A stretch of DNA of 64,000 bases, taken from Gordius sp. MW1 (taxonomy: Eukaryota; Nematomorpha; Gordioida; Gordea; Gordiidae). Where the stretch lies: NCBI GenBank assembly GCA_964036665.1, contig OZ038533.1:18844575-18908574 (forward strand), given 5' to 3'. A program made the position numbers and the translations under genes. The notes below the pieces were generated by a model. The model was not told where the DNA came from, made no database searches, and saw nothing but the letters and a program-made list of their open reading frames with translations. This document shows, piece after piece, positions 44,266 through 59,200 of the stretch (its first letter is position 1; each line of letters opens with the position of its first letter).

Positions 44266-47200
44266 ATGTCGTGTGAAGACGATTTTAGTGATGCTTATGA
44301 ACTTGCAATAGTTACTGATAGTAAGCTTTAAACATTTTAGCATATATTGATTGTAGATGAAAACATTGAAAGTGATTCAGAACCTGCTATTAAAAAGATA
44401 ATCCCGTCAAATTATAACAAACTAAGTGTTACCAATGGTAACTGTCAAGATGCTAACAATTTTAAAGATTATAATCATTGTCAGGACAAGTAATTTGATT
44501 TATTTTTGGCATTATTTTGTTTTTATTTATAATAGGACATTTAAGGATTCTGATGATATATGTGATGATGAGTTAATTAAACTTTACAATGAAAAGGCCA
44601 AACTAATGAAAGAAGTTGAAAATGCATTTAAAGAGGAATTACTTAGTAAGTGTTAGTTTTTGACATAACATTAAAATATTTTGAAGCAGCAACTAATAGG
44701 ATTGACTTAGAGTTAATTAGTAATCAATCTTCTGAAAATTATGAGCAATGTCCTATATGCTTGATCCAATTTTTTGACCAAGAAATTGCTTCACCTAATA
44801 ATTGTACTCATAGCTATTGTCTTGAATGCTTAATTGAATGGTCAAAGGTAAATTTAAACTGTAAATTATGTATATTTTTGTCAGAATGTAACTACATGCC
44901 CAATAGATCGCATCCCTTTTGAGTACATATATGCAAGACATTCATATGAAGGCACAGTTTACAAAAAGGTTTATTTTTATAATATTTTTATTGTAAATTA
45001 TGATATAGATTGAAGTTCAAAAAAAGATTGAACCAGATTTTGAAGTAGCCGATGAATCTCTTAACACAACTTTATGTCAAATATGCCATTTAGGAGACAG
45101 AGAAGAGAGTCTCCTGTTGTGTGATATATGTGATAATGGGTAAATTAGCCAAAAAATCGAAATTTTACTCATAAATGACTTGTGCAATGTATATTTGTGC
45201 TAATATATAATTTATTTATTGGATCCTATAAGATTTAATATTAAAATTGTGGATATATGACAAGAAAAAGATACCCATTAAGTTTTTTAATGCAATTTTA
45301 AACGTTACTTCGTAAACTATTAGATTCATAAAATATTTTAAAATTTATATCTAACTTTTTTTAGACAAAGAATATCAAGAATGAATGATTAACTAGCATA
45401 AGGATTTTAATATCGTTTTTTACACTGTTAGCCATAAATAATTGTGTACCACAAACAAAATAAGTGTTTTTGCTTAGATCAACTTATAATTATTGAAAAA
45501 AATTATTGAAAGAATTTATTTGACAAATTCTTTATTTTCAAGTCTTTTATTAAACACCATTATTTAGGGTATGGCAGGTCCTAGAATAAATTTGAAAAAG
45601 TATAAGTTAAATTATTGCATTTAGATTTTAAAATGATTGGATCAACAAAATTTCCATTTTTTTGAATTCTTGTGGGCATAACTATTTCTATCATTTCATG
45701 TGTATAATGAATTTGCTTTAAATCCATTAGTTTCCAAATGGTGTTTATTAAAAAAATTGGGTAGACATATAAAGTTAGGTCATATCTATAAAGTTATCAT
45801 GAGCTGAGATATTGCAATTCAGCCCCTTCCATAAATAAAGGAACTTGAACCTAACATAATCTTTTTCAAACCCTGGCCCAACGCAAATGTATAATAATTT
45901 CTGAGCTATGAATACGACCAGAGCATTAAAATTTATGAATTTTTCAAAATAAGTAATACCCTGTAGATCACATCTTCTTTTAATAATAACTGTCCCTGCC
46001 CAAAACATTTTCAAAATTTTTTTAATTCCATAATTTATTTCTATAACTAATCTATTGGGCTACGGGTCACCATGCAAAAATTTAAGTCATATTTGATGAC
46101 TTTTAATTTTATCTTAACGTTTACAGTTATCATATGGAATGCCTGACACCAGCCCTTGTAACAGTTCCCATAGAAGAATGGTTTTGCCCACAATGCGATG
46201 ATCGAGCAGAACAAATGGGTCAGAGCGAAGAAGAGTTCTTTACAACCAGTATTTTAGAGTTTTTAAATTTGAGCTTTAAGAAGTTTAATAATCTTACTTA
46301 ATCGCAAGAATTTTAATTGCATACAGAGAATGAGAAGTTCTTATAATTTAAAATAGTGTTTGGAACTTGTTGGTCGTTGTCCTCATTAAAGATATAATAA
46401 AAATCAAAAATTATAATTTTTTTTTATTAATATTGCCATAAGCATATAAATGATTGTGCCTTGTTAGGTCGTAGCTATGCCAAGAATGGGGTTATCTCCA
46501 TTCTTACGACAAGCGATAATCTCAGGTATCAATATCGAATTTATGTAGCAGTTTATTAGATAAATATATATATATTTCGGGGCCCTGTCGGTTTTTTTGT
46601 GTGTTTTAAACGTTATGAAAGCCTTAAGAATCATCTGAAAATTGCAAATTTATAAAAGTAGCGAGGAAATATCTATTAAATATCTAATAAGTTATTGAAT
46701 ATTAATAAAAAAGATATTAGTAGCTAGTGTGACCTAACAGCTCTATGTTTTAAACCAACTCAACCCACTGGATTTAATTATAGTAGGTTTTTGGGTCCAT
46801 AGCCAACATTGGAACTAGAGGGGGGGGGCAATAATGCTTTAGGGAGGGGAAAAATAGTCATTTTTCGAAATTTAAGCCATAAATATATAATTGTTAAAAA
46901 ATTCTGGATTTAGAGGGGGGCAGCCGCCCCTCCCTGCCACCACCTGGCTACGCCCATGTGTAGGTCCATAAATGGGTTGGCAATATTTGAGATAAAAATT
47001 TTACTCGTGAAACGTATATTTTAGCAAAACTAGGTTTGGTTTATGTAAGTTAGCTTTTCTATTCGAATTAAAATGAAAATGTAATTTTTAAGTTTTTATT
47101 ATGTTGGCTACATAATTCTAAACAAATTTGCAAAATGATTAAGTTTCAACGTATTCATTGCGTTCTTTAAGATTTCATTATTACACCTTACCTAGCTCGA

Positions 47201-50200
47201 TGTGTCAATACACGATGTTTTGATTCCACCTAGAGATTTGCAACGGGCCGTTTTTAGAAGATCGGCCCGCCCGTACCCGTTTTCAAAATTTCAAGGCCCG
47301 TCCGGGCCCGCCCGTAATTTTTTTTCAGCACTTCAGGCCCGTCCGAGCCCGTCCGTAAATTTTTTAGGCCCGTCCGAGCCCGTCCGTAAATTTTTCAGGC
47401 CCGTCCAAGCCCGTTAAAATATTTTTTAAGCGAACTCCGCGTCCGGCCTAATTCATCAAAAATTTCACAAAATTTTATTAAATTTTATGACATATTCATA
47501 GAAAGATATCAATAATTATCATGTAAAAATAATAAATCATCAATAATATCTGGTTTTAGGCGAGTTCGCCTTTCTTCTACAAGCCTTCCTGCCGTAGAAA
47601 AATTTCCCTCGCTGGTGGCACTCGTAGCCGGTATACATAATATCATATGTGCTAAATGTGCTAATTTAGGATATCTATTAAAGGATAAGATTAATTTTAA
47701 ATATAATACTTGTCCTCTTTGGCTTTCCACCATTTTAACAGATCGAAATCAGCCTCAATAGTTTCATCTAAATATTGACTAAACTCATCCGCCACAGGAT
47801 TATGATCATTATCTTCCCATTCAGAAAAAATTGTTTTCGGTCTCTTACCTTATATATTTTTATATATTATATATAAATAAAAAATTGTAAGTACTTGCGA
47901 GAGATGTCTTTGAGCCCAGTAAAACAGAAGATTTTCTTATATAGACAAACCCTTCTTGCTCTATAATATTTCTTATATCTTGATATATGTCTAGTTTTTC
48001 TGCTTCAGGTATCATCTTCATTTGTCTAAACTTCGGATGCAAGACCGAAGCTATTTTGTGATACCGATGAACTACCATTTTTTCTTTAATAGCTTCTTTT
48101 AAACGGTTCTTTATTATGTTGACTTGTCCGCCGTATAAATCATAATCCGACATCGCATTAATTAATTTAATTTTCCATAAGAAGACATATGGTAGGGTTG
48201 GTTCTAGATCAGCCTCCAACTGAAGAGAAGCCTCTTTAAACGGCTGCAAGACGTCTATTAAAGATTTCAACAACATTTTATCTATATATTCCAGATATGA
48301 AAGTTCATTTCGTTGTTCCAAGATAGCTTCAACTTCGTCATAGACTTTATAAATAGAATTCAAAAGGGTCAATTTTGAGTTCCATCTTACAATTACATCT
48401 TGATGCAAGGTATGGGACAGCTTGCTATTGAGTCCACTTTGTTTGAAATGCCTGACTAATTCTTTAGAGGCATTCATGAGTTTATAAATAACCGTGGCTT
48501 CTTGATTTAAGAAAGAATCATTAAAGGCCATTTTTATCATATTATTTATAAGGTGGGCTGCGCAATTTAATCTACTATAATTTGCTAATGCATTGACAAT
48601 GTTAGCACCCTGATCAGTGACAAATATTAATTTATGGGCTTCTTCATTGGTAATGCCAAAAGTCATTAATTTGTTTAATAATTCATTTCTAATATTCTCC
48701 CCTGATTTTTTTTCATGCTTAAAAGCAGTTGTAAATAATATTTTTTTTCTCAGGCTAACATTTATATAATGAATACTTAATGTGAGAAAACTGATTTTTG
48801 TATAATCACATGTCCACATGTCTGTTGTGGCCGCGCAAAGCCCTTTCTGAATGTAATGTTTTATATCTGGAATTATAGAAAGTCGAAGTCTTTCAGCCTC
48901 ATCTTTCACATGGCGGCTTATAGTTGATGGATGAGGCATAATTTGTCGCACATTTATTAACCCCTTAGTTGACAAACTATCTACCAAAAACTGGCAAAAC
49001 CCAAGAAAACCTTCTCCTGCTAAAGTTTCGAATGGCCGTAAATCTTTTGAGCAAAATTTTATAGCCTGATTTATGATTGATTTTTTAATTTTTTCTTCTT
49101 TTAAGGGGTTTATTTTATTCTTATAATGATCTAGTGTTAGGCTATTTTGTCTTTGGGTTGTACATTTGTGGCGTTTTAAATGTGATGTACCATCTGCTGA
49201 TTTATATGAAAGTATTTTTTTGCAATTTTTGCATATGCAGGCACTAACTGATTCACCATTAACATCCATTAAAGGATCAAATTGTTCCCAAACTTTACTT
49301 TTAAGCTTGTGATTTAAATTTATTTTATATACACCTTTTTCATAATTAGATATGATTGTGGACAAATTATTTGACACTATAATAAAATTTAATAAAAAAG
49401 TAAGGATGTATCAAATCAATAACTTTTATTATGTTGCATATATTAATTATAGATTAAGCCTTTTAATATTAAACTGTTAGTTTCAAAACAAAAAATACAA
49501 TTATTAAAGGGATTAGTAAAGCAAAGCGATATAAAGCCAAATATTTAATAAAAATATCCAGAAAAAATACCTTTTTCAACCAAGCTAAATCTAGTTAATA
49601 TTGTAAAATTAATGTAGAAAAATTTAAAATAATATAACAAGAATAATTTGTCAAATATTTAAGCACTAGAATTTTAAGGCAAAGGAATTAAACTTAATCA
49701 ATAACAAAAAAATACAAAGCTAACAAAAAGTTACATTTAAGTTTGTAATTAAAGTTAATTTCAAAGATTAGAGCAAAAATATTTATGAATTTATATGGCA
49801 CTAATAATAATAGTAATTTGTGATAAAATTAATCACAAAAGTGTAATTAAACTTACTTATAAAAGAATGAAGTTATAGTCTTAAAAATCAATAGCAAATT
49901 AAAAAAAGGTCAAATTTAGCGCTTGAAAAATGAATGAATGCTACAGGATATACAAAATTTAGAAGTTAAAAAATTAATCCTAAATATTTAATAAAAATAA
50001 TATATTAATTGTTATGCAATTTATTGGCTCGCTTTTTGTTTTTTCTAATTGTTTGATGTTTAAGTACCTTTGTAACTCCAAGACCTTTTATATAATCTCT
50101 GGTTCGTTTAAGCCCGTTTATAAAACTTCAGGCCCGTTCAAGCCCGTTAAAAAAATCTCAGGCCCGCCCGAGCCCGTTCCATTAATTTTTAGGCCCGTCC

Positions 50201-53200
50201 GGGCCCGGCCCGTTAAATTTTTTATGATACAAAGCCCGTCCGTACCCGTCCGCGGGCCGGGCTTTTAGGCCCGTCCGCGGGCCGGGCCGGCCCGTGCAGA
50301 TCTCTTTCCACCCATCTTGATCAACCTTCGGTTTACACTTTTGTGCTGTTTAATTTTAACCCGCAAACCTCCGTAATTTCCAATATTTTTAATCGATCAT
50401 TAGAGTGAATTAAAAGTTCACTGTAAGGCATTTTTCTGCCCTGAAAATTAAACATTGTAATTTAATAACCGCCCCCCCCTCAGATACTAATTGTTATAAG
50501 AAATTTTTCATGTTTTATTTCCCTTAAATTTTAAAAGGTTTAATCCGATCTGCTACCCCACGTTACAATGAGTAATATACCAACATGTGAAATAACTTAG
50601 TGAATTTGAAACCATTTTTCCCCTATTATAACGTTAAAGAAGCATTTAACGCCAAGTGGTCAGATTTTTGTTTAGTTATTTTTAAGCGAACCGGCCCGGC
50701 CCTAATTTTAAATTAAATTGACCGGCCTAGCCCGCCAGAACTCTTAAAACTAAGCTATAGCCCAGGGTGGGCTGCGATTTTTTAATCTCTGATGCTCCTG
50801 TCTTTGGCTACCCATTGATTAGTAAAAAGTGTGTTAGAGATCTCTTTTAATTATTCCAGCTAGTCATTTTGAACTCTGTAACTTTTATTATTTTATATAA
50901 TAATTACTCTAAACTTTTATTACGAAAATATTCAAGCTTTGAAGCTCGTTTTAAAAACAGAAAATTTCCCCTTAAAAAGATTTTGAATCAGCTAAATGTT
51001 TACTTAAACTGTTATGTTTTGCACTTTTTAAACAATCATTATTTACGCGCAGTCAATCGGAAGGGAGCGAAATTTCCGATTTGGAAAAGACTTCTCAAGA
51101 CGTACAGCGTTATCTAACCCGAACCTCTGGTGGTCGGGCTAGACTTCCAGTGCCTAGCATTCCCCGAACTCGGGCCGCTGAGCGGGTTCGGGCTAGAATT
51201 ATTTGCAATAGGCGTAGAAAGAATTCTGAAAACGTAATACTAAAATATTATTTTCCCTGAAATTTGCACGCTTTTAACTATGCTCAAATTCATTTTGTCT
51301 AAATTTTTGCCAATTTTAGGGTTATTTATGTGTTTTTAAAAAAATGTCAATTTGAATATAAACGCTTGAATAACTATTTACATTGAAATTTCGTTTTTGA
51401 AACGGTCTTTGAACATATTTTAGGCAGTTAAAATGAGTTTTGAGCATCACGTACCTCGTGTTATTTTCATTAATCATGCATGAATTATCTTTTATATGAT
51501 GTTAGATTGTGAGTTAATGCATATTTTATGTTTTTTATAGCCTAAAATTTGTTGAAAATCACACATTTATCTTGTTGAAGTTTTGTGACTTGTATGGGTT
51601 AATACGAACATAATTTTCTTGACGATGCACTATTACTCTAGAATGAAGGATTTAAACGTGGTTTAACATAGTTTTTGCACATTAATTCTACTGTAAACCT
51701 GTCGAAATTATTTCATATTATTGTCCATCCTTAAATTTTTACATCATTTTGCAGCAACTTTTGTAAGAGTTTAAATTATTATTTGTGATAAAACGTGCAG
51801 GATTATGGCAAGGATCAAGAACCAGGCCCGAGTAAATTATTTCTAAGGCCGGGCCTGATATCGGTGCCCCCGCCGGCCTTTGGTATGGACGAACTGCTCA
51901 ATGCTCTAAGGCGAAGGCGTAAAGCGGCAGCTATAAAACGCAAAAATGGGTCTTCCAAGACTAAAGTTAGGTTTAAAAAACGAAAAACTCGGGGGAGAAA
52001 ACTTAGGAAAAAGGGTAGACGTAAGAAACGCGTGTGGAGAAAAGTCAAATCTTTCAAAAGATCCCACGTTAAAACTGAGGTTAGCTTATATTGGTGTAGT
52101 TTTGATTTTATAGTCAGTCTTTTTTTACTTCACGGTCTATTGATTTCTTATCATATTAAGGATGAAAAAACCTTACTTTATAAAATTTATTTTACAATGT
52201 GTTTGGCCGGCCTCGCAATTTGAATTTTATCTTTAATACTTGAACACTATGGTAGGTTGTATTCTTTTTGCGATACTTAGTTTTATTTTTTTTCGAAAAA
52301 GGGTAAACTAAGATTATAAATATGATGCATTAGATCTCGATTCAAAAACCCATGAATATGGTTCCAAATTTGGGCAGTTTTATGTTTTATGACTTCATTA
52401 ATAAGCGTGGGGGAAGTTGTTTTTAACTTTTAAATGTAGGTTTCAAGTTGCCTTACTTAAGAAGCGGTGATAATTTACATCTTTCATCTCTCTCTACATG
52501 CGTATAACTAAGTATTTAGTTGGTTTAATATTTTTAACCCGTCACATGGCTTTAACTATAACATACAGCAAAATGCACTTAAGTTTAATGGGTCTCTAAA
52601 CTATTATATTAAATTCCATCCATTACTTATTTGAACATCTCTTAATTGAATGGCTAGCTAAATGACAAACTTTAGTTTACAAACCTTTTACAACATGATA
52701 AATATGTAGCACGCATCAAATTCTAAATCTTTTGGGTAAAATTATAAGTAGATATTATATATTTGCTATGTGATTTTTCCCTTAACGATTCAATGTAGTC
52801 GGACGGTAAGGGAAAAGATTTAAGGAAGATCGATAGACGTAGCTACGAGGAAAATCTCAAACTTAAAGGTGGTTCTTTGAGCCCCTTGTTTACCCCTCCA
52901 CCTACTCCTTCGCCCCCTCGATACATTGAAACTGCCACTAAATCTCCAATAAAACATCGCGTCTCTCATCCTTCAGTTAAAGATCAATCGGCAAAAATAA
53001 ATCATTTCGGGTATGTTTTAGTTTAACACGTGTCTCTACAAACTTTATAGCTTTAGCTTATTCAAGACAAGTTTTTATACTTTTACTCTATGATGCTTCA
53101 AGAAAATTTTCTCCTGGCAGTGGGTGTTCCAGTTTCTATGTATCCTATCAAATTTTAATTAATGATAATGAATGTATTTTCTTCTTTTGGTATTCCTTGT

Positions 53201-56200
53201 GACATCACAAAAAAGGAAATCTACGAAATTTACTAATATTGAAAATTTTTACTTGTCTAAGCCAAACTCGACCGCGAGAATAGATTTTTTTGCTTGGCCT
53301 AAGCGTGAGCCCAGGTCGAAATAAAATAAAAATTTAATTGTAACAAAAAAGAATTTTGGAAATGGAGGAGGGGTTGGAATTTGAAAAGATATATTTCGCA
53401 TGATTGTTTAAAATTTTTTTTTTATTTGGTCTGATGGCCGGAGTTTGCTTGGGATTTGGGTTTGACAGGCCCATCAGCAGACCCAACTTTTAAGATGTTT
53501 TTGTAAGCTCCTAATATTACGTGTTTAAATCAGGGGTTTGTCCCGAACCCGAACCCCTGAACCCAAACCGGGTAAAACCCGTACAGAACCCGAACCTAAA
53601 CCCGAACTCATTTTTAAAAATACCCTTAAAACACGAACCCGAACCCGACAAATACAAAAAGGGGTCGGGTTCGGGTTTTTAATTTAAAAATATATTGTGA
53701 ATGGAATTGAATTTCTCAGTTTTCTCTATCATGAGAATGTAAAAAAACGAAGAAAACCATATGATTTTAATTTCAATATTTTTATGTTTTCGGCATTTTT
53801 CATTCATTAATCAATACTAATTATCTCAAGAATTATTTGTAAGTATTATATATATAATTGATATATATTAGACTATAATTTATATAATAATTATAAAATA
53901 CTTTAAATATATGCACTTTAACATTTAATATAAAGAAATATCAGATGTTTTATTATAATTTTAAATTTGTTTCTCACTTGTTTGTAAATTTACTGAGGTC
54001 TAATTATTATACAATGTTTAAATAAGAATAGGACATATATTTTATTATTCTCTTTTAGAGTCTAAAAATGGTGAAAGAAAATAACCCAATTAAACAATTG
54101 GCATGTGAATTTAATTAGGTGCTATTTAAAAATTAAGTTAACTATTCAATAATTTTTTGAAGGTAAAAATGTATTATTAGTATAATAAAATTTTTTGAAC
54201 CCGAACCTGTACCCGAACCGGGTTTCAAAATTTATGCCAAACCCGAACACGAACCCGAACCCGATTTCATAATTTATGCCAAACCCGAACACGAACCCGA
54301 TTTTATTTTGGGCGGGTTCAAACCCCTGGTTCAAATAATTGTATTTGTAAATGATATTTATCCCTCGGAAGTAATTATGAATAATCTAATTAGCATCATA
54401 TTTACCTATTTTAATGACTACTTTTAAGAAATCAAAAATTTTCATACAAAAACGACGCTTAATTTAGTAATTTCACCGATTATGCGATTAATATTCGTAT
54501 CTTGATTAAAACTGTAAATTTTAGCAAGACTCCCTTATTTACTCACCTCGTTCGGTCGTTTGAATGCGGTAATAAACGTTTTTAAAGATTTCTTTTTGTT
54601 GCACTTTTATATTTAAGAAATTTGTTTTTAAATTAATCTACCGATAAAAATGTAAGTTTATTGTCTGCTATCTCTTTTTCTATAAACCTTATCATTTGGT
54701 GTGGACGATCTTTAAATATCAGCGTTATTGAAATTTATGATGGTTTTTAAAACATTTCCTTATTCATAAAATACTGAAGGATATACTAAATTTATTTATT
54801 GACCAATTACTCATAAAAGTAAGGCTTTTTATTAGAAGGTCGCTGAAAAATGTCGAAAATTCTATAATTGAACTAAAAATAGGCTTAAACCAACAAAATA
54901 CTTGTTTTTTTGAATTGGTTAAAAAGTTACTTTTGACAAAAACAAAGTTACATATATAAGCGTAATACAAAAATTGACACATTGGTTAAATATACAAAGA
55001 TCTATGTCATTATCATCTAAAATAGGCCAAGAGTCGGCAAAGGATTTGAAGTTGTATCGTACAACAAGAATCCCTAGTTGTTGCCTAAGTAAAAGGACGC
55101 AGATTTTTAAATTTATTAACACTATTTTTAAAAGTTATAGCCCGACGCTTAGCAGTGGGAAAGGAGGAGAAGAATCTATTGATCTTTTAGGCAATATTTT
55201 TGCGGATCAAAGCAAAATGCTTACCATAAGAGGTGACGGACGTTCCGTTAGAGTAGCTACGGACGGGACTCTACATTACAAACCCAAAATTACCAAAACA
55301 CATCTCACCCCTATTGAGGATGGCATGAATTCTTTCTCAAACCTGGATACTAGAAAATGCTTAATTCCAGCCTCTACCATACACAGACCTCCTTTTAAGC
55401 ATAAAACTGCGCCGGAAAAAGATGACTCGCTCAGCCTTGCCAAAGACACTTTGCGGACGTCACTCGGAACCAATAGCAGAGTTAATGGGAAAGATGATAA
55501 GTACGGACATTGCGAGAAAGAAACTAAAAGGAAGAAAGCTCTTAATTCTCCCCCCACCAGAGTTTCCACGTCATTGAGCTCTAAAGATGACCCCAAGCTT
55601 GATAAGAAGAGCGCTGATAAAGTATTTAAGGCAAGTCGTGTGTGTGGTGTGTATATATTGTATTTTTGAACTTAATAATTAAGATAGACATCAAAATTTA
55701 TAAATAAGTGTAATGTATGATCAAATTCTCGATTTTGAATTAAACATCATTGGGATTATTAAAAAATGTGAAATCTTTTATGTTTTTTTTTCTCAATTTT
55801 ATAATGGGTAAAAAGAGCACAAATTGGCTACATTCTAATTTCACAATCAAGTTTATACATAGCTGTGAGATTTGTTTAATCAATTTCTATCATCTTGATC
55901 ATCCAAGAGCCATGTCCGAACCAACCATTCAATTCACTTCCATGTTACACAAGGACGTCTTCTTCCTTTCTTTACCTCCCTATCTAATACTTTTCGACCG
56001 CATCTTTTTTTAACGTATGATGTCCATTTATTTTGGCCGATTTTCCTGTATCATGTTTATTAATTCGTAATATTTTTGATTTTTGTTTACCTTAGGTGTC
56101 ATTTTCATCTTCCCTATTACCTATAAACCTTTTTTTCCGTAGCTTTTGTAAGATTCGTTTTGGAGTATATTTGTAAACTTTGCTCTTGAGTTGCGCTACG

Positions 56201-59200
56201 TCTCTCTTATGTAAACCTCTATTACTTTTGGGTACTTCAATTGATAAAAATCAGCTACGGTGTGCCGTGTACAAACCATTTTCCTGCTATTGATTATAAA
56301 GCCATATCCAGCTAACAATTTTGATCATATTTCCCTTTCAAATACTCCTTCCTTCCTATTTTCGCATTCTAAACAATTCTTTCGAATTATTTGCGATTTG
56401 GTCTTATTTTATTATCGATACTTTTGGATCACCTAAAACACCATTAAGCCATAGCCTTTAAAACCTATTATTATTTGCTAACTTCTTAATTTAAACGCGT
56501 TGCTTCTGATCTATATTCACTTTGATGTTATGACAATATATAGTAATTTTTGTCGATCAAAAAAAATTTTGCTTCAAATTTTGCGTAGGATAAAAATAAG
56601 CCAAAGCAACGACCCATCAGGTCGGCCGCATCATGGGCTCTAGAAGAAGAAGCGGAGCTCGAAACTCCTTTCCAAGCCCGCCTAGCCGCTACCGAATTAT
56701 CCGTCTCTTATCATTCTATTTGCCCGCTCCACATAAAACTGGAAACTAAATTTTCCGATCCCCTATACACGAAAACTCTGCCCAATGACAGCGTCAAATC
56801 CACAAAAACGGCGCTATCCAAACATCCCAATAAATTCGTTCCACCTCCCGTCACAATTTCTCCCACCAAAATTGTCAAGGCCATAGAATCTCAGCATTCC
56901 TTTCACCCCTCTAAACAAACTCCCGCTCGTTCTCGGGATTTAGGACCTGTACACTCACGTGAAGGACGGGAAAGTAATGGTCATCATCGTAGTAGGTATC
57001 ACTCGTCGAGCAGTCGAAGTCGAACTAAGGAATCGGTTCGACACTGCGAAGAGGATAGAGGCCATAATTCTCGACGGCCTACCGAGGAACCGCGCCGGGC
57101 TAAGGCCAAAGTAGCCAAAAGCCAGAGCTCTACAACCAAAAGACGCGAAGAAGCCGACGATTTGGAGATTATCGAAGTATTTAAACCACCGCCGAAGACC
57201 ACCGCCCCTACCCCATTGTGCATAACTATAGAAGACGATAATGGGCCCGAACCCGTGACGAATGTCTCAACCTTTTCCCACATAATCGACACGTGTTTGG
57301 CTAATATACCCTTACCATACGACCCTTTCGATCCGACTCCAGTTTCTCCTACGGTAGCGGATAGTCCGCCTATCACTTCCCCACCACCCCACGACCACCC
57401 CACAATTATGCCCCTGCTACCACCTCCCCCCATTCCCTGTTTTATACCACCCCCGCCCGCCTTCTTAGTTGCAGCTAAGCAGAACGAAGCTAGAACAGCG
57501 TTGCCCCAGCCGTCGCCTATGTCAATCGCTTCCGATAACATAATTACTCCCCTATCGCAACCTCTTGAACGTCGCGCTTTTTACGAGCTACCCGCACGAA
57601 ATACTGGTGGTCATCTTCTAGCGAATTATGATCATTCGGCATTATCCATTCCCTTGCCCGACTTCTTACCATCCTGTCCCCCTCCACCCCCCTTTCCAGT
57701 GCTCGGGGGTCCCGTGCCCCTACCCTCACCCCTAAGCTGTCTGATTCCCCTCCCTAAAGCGCACGTCAAAACCGTTTTGAACCTTAGGGTGCAGAGCCGA
57801 CAGTCTGGCCCTCCGAGAAACGCAGCTTCTCTCTTCGATTCCTCTGACGAAGAGACGGGAGGGAAAGTTAGACTTAAAAAAATTAGGACTCTATCCTCCG
57901 AAACGTTAGACGACGCTCATCTTCCCCCTAAAACCATACCCGACCCAGTGGGTGGCGCTCCGGAAACTTGTCCCCAATTACAACGTATGGATTTTTGTTA
58001 ATAATAAGATTCGCCCTATTATATAAGCCATCAGTTTTGCTAAAAGTTGGAAATATTTTTATTAAATGTTGGGTTTGGAAAGATTTACAAATAGGGATTT
58101 GCTTCTTAGGGCTTGTCTTAATATCGGATTTTGCTGCGCAGCAAAAATCGTCGTACGGGTTATAACATATTAACTTCGAATTCACGCAAATTTACATTTC
58201 AGACGCATAACATAGCAGCGATTTTGTAAGATGCAAAATTTTTCCCTAAATTTAAATGTTGTATGTTTTTAAATTTTAGGTATCAGCAAGGTTTAGATTT
58301 AATCTCAAGAGTTGAAATAAACAAACAAAAAAACGTTTTTAACTATCAAAAAACAAAAATTAATAATTACAACCGAGTTTGACTCATGAAATTGAATCGA
58401 ATATCTAGACAAAGATAACTTCGCGCGATTTGAATCTGAATCCGACATTAAGACAATCCCCTCAAGACAAAAGCTTATCACTTGCTTGTGTTTTCATATA
58501 ACATGTTTATTTAAATAGGAACGATGAATTCCGAACCGCCGGCAAAACCTAACGCTCCAGTGGCGACCGACCTTAACTCCACTATCGAAGAAATTAGTCG
58601 TATCATTCTCAAAGTGCCAGCTGTCGAAAAGAGCCGAGGTGCGTCCAAAAGGGAAATAAATAGTCGGGACGGGAGGGGACGAGGTAAAGATGTTGGCAAG
58701 CATGGTCGTCGTAGTAAAGATTCTTCTCCCACCAAGCACGATTCGAAACACAAAAAGACGGAGGAGCGCAAAAAACATGCTAAAGAAGAACAAAAGTCCA
58801 AATGCAAAAACTCAACTCACAAATCTCGTTCAAATGATAGGCGGGGCAGAAGTAGGGAGAAGGATAGCAAGCCATCTACTTCACATCATCACCATCACGG
58901 TAGCAAGAACGAACGAGGGGTTAGGGGGGCAAGGGGAGCTAAGGCCAACGAGGTCGACAAAAAAAGCTTTGCCACGATCTCGTCCGAAAACCCGAGCAAA
59001 AAAATGAAAACTGCTACGCATCACACTAAGCGCGGCTCAAATCGCAAATCTAGCCCGGGCAAGGTCTTAGCTTCTACGACCCTTTTGTCGTTGTTGGGTT
59101 CGATTCAAAAGCCAACGTTGCCATCTCCCCATAACGGTAACAGTGAAATGGAGTTAGAGTCACCAACTTTAAAAGCTTCCTCGAACAACGGCATTTCGTC

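Noticed and set aside
50869-51117. Plus-strand frame of 82 codons before PHRF1 exon 51053
   Set aside because: It covers the acceptor region in a different frame; the exon frame fixed by PRTRAAERVRARI is preferred.
56999-57541. 180-codon minus-strand Gly/Ser-rich frame
   Set aside because: Antisense of the Pro-rich PHRF1 exon 56589-57984; composition is the mirror of proline codons.
58494-58807. Two minus-strand frames of about 99 codons
   Set aside because: Antisense of PHRF1 exon 58519-59507, which is in phase with the exons on both sides.
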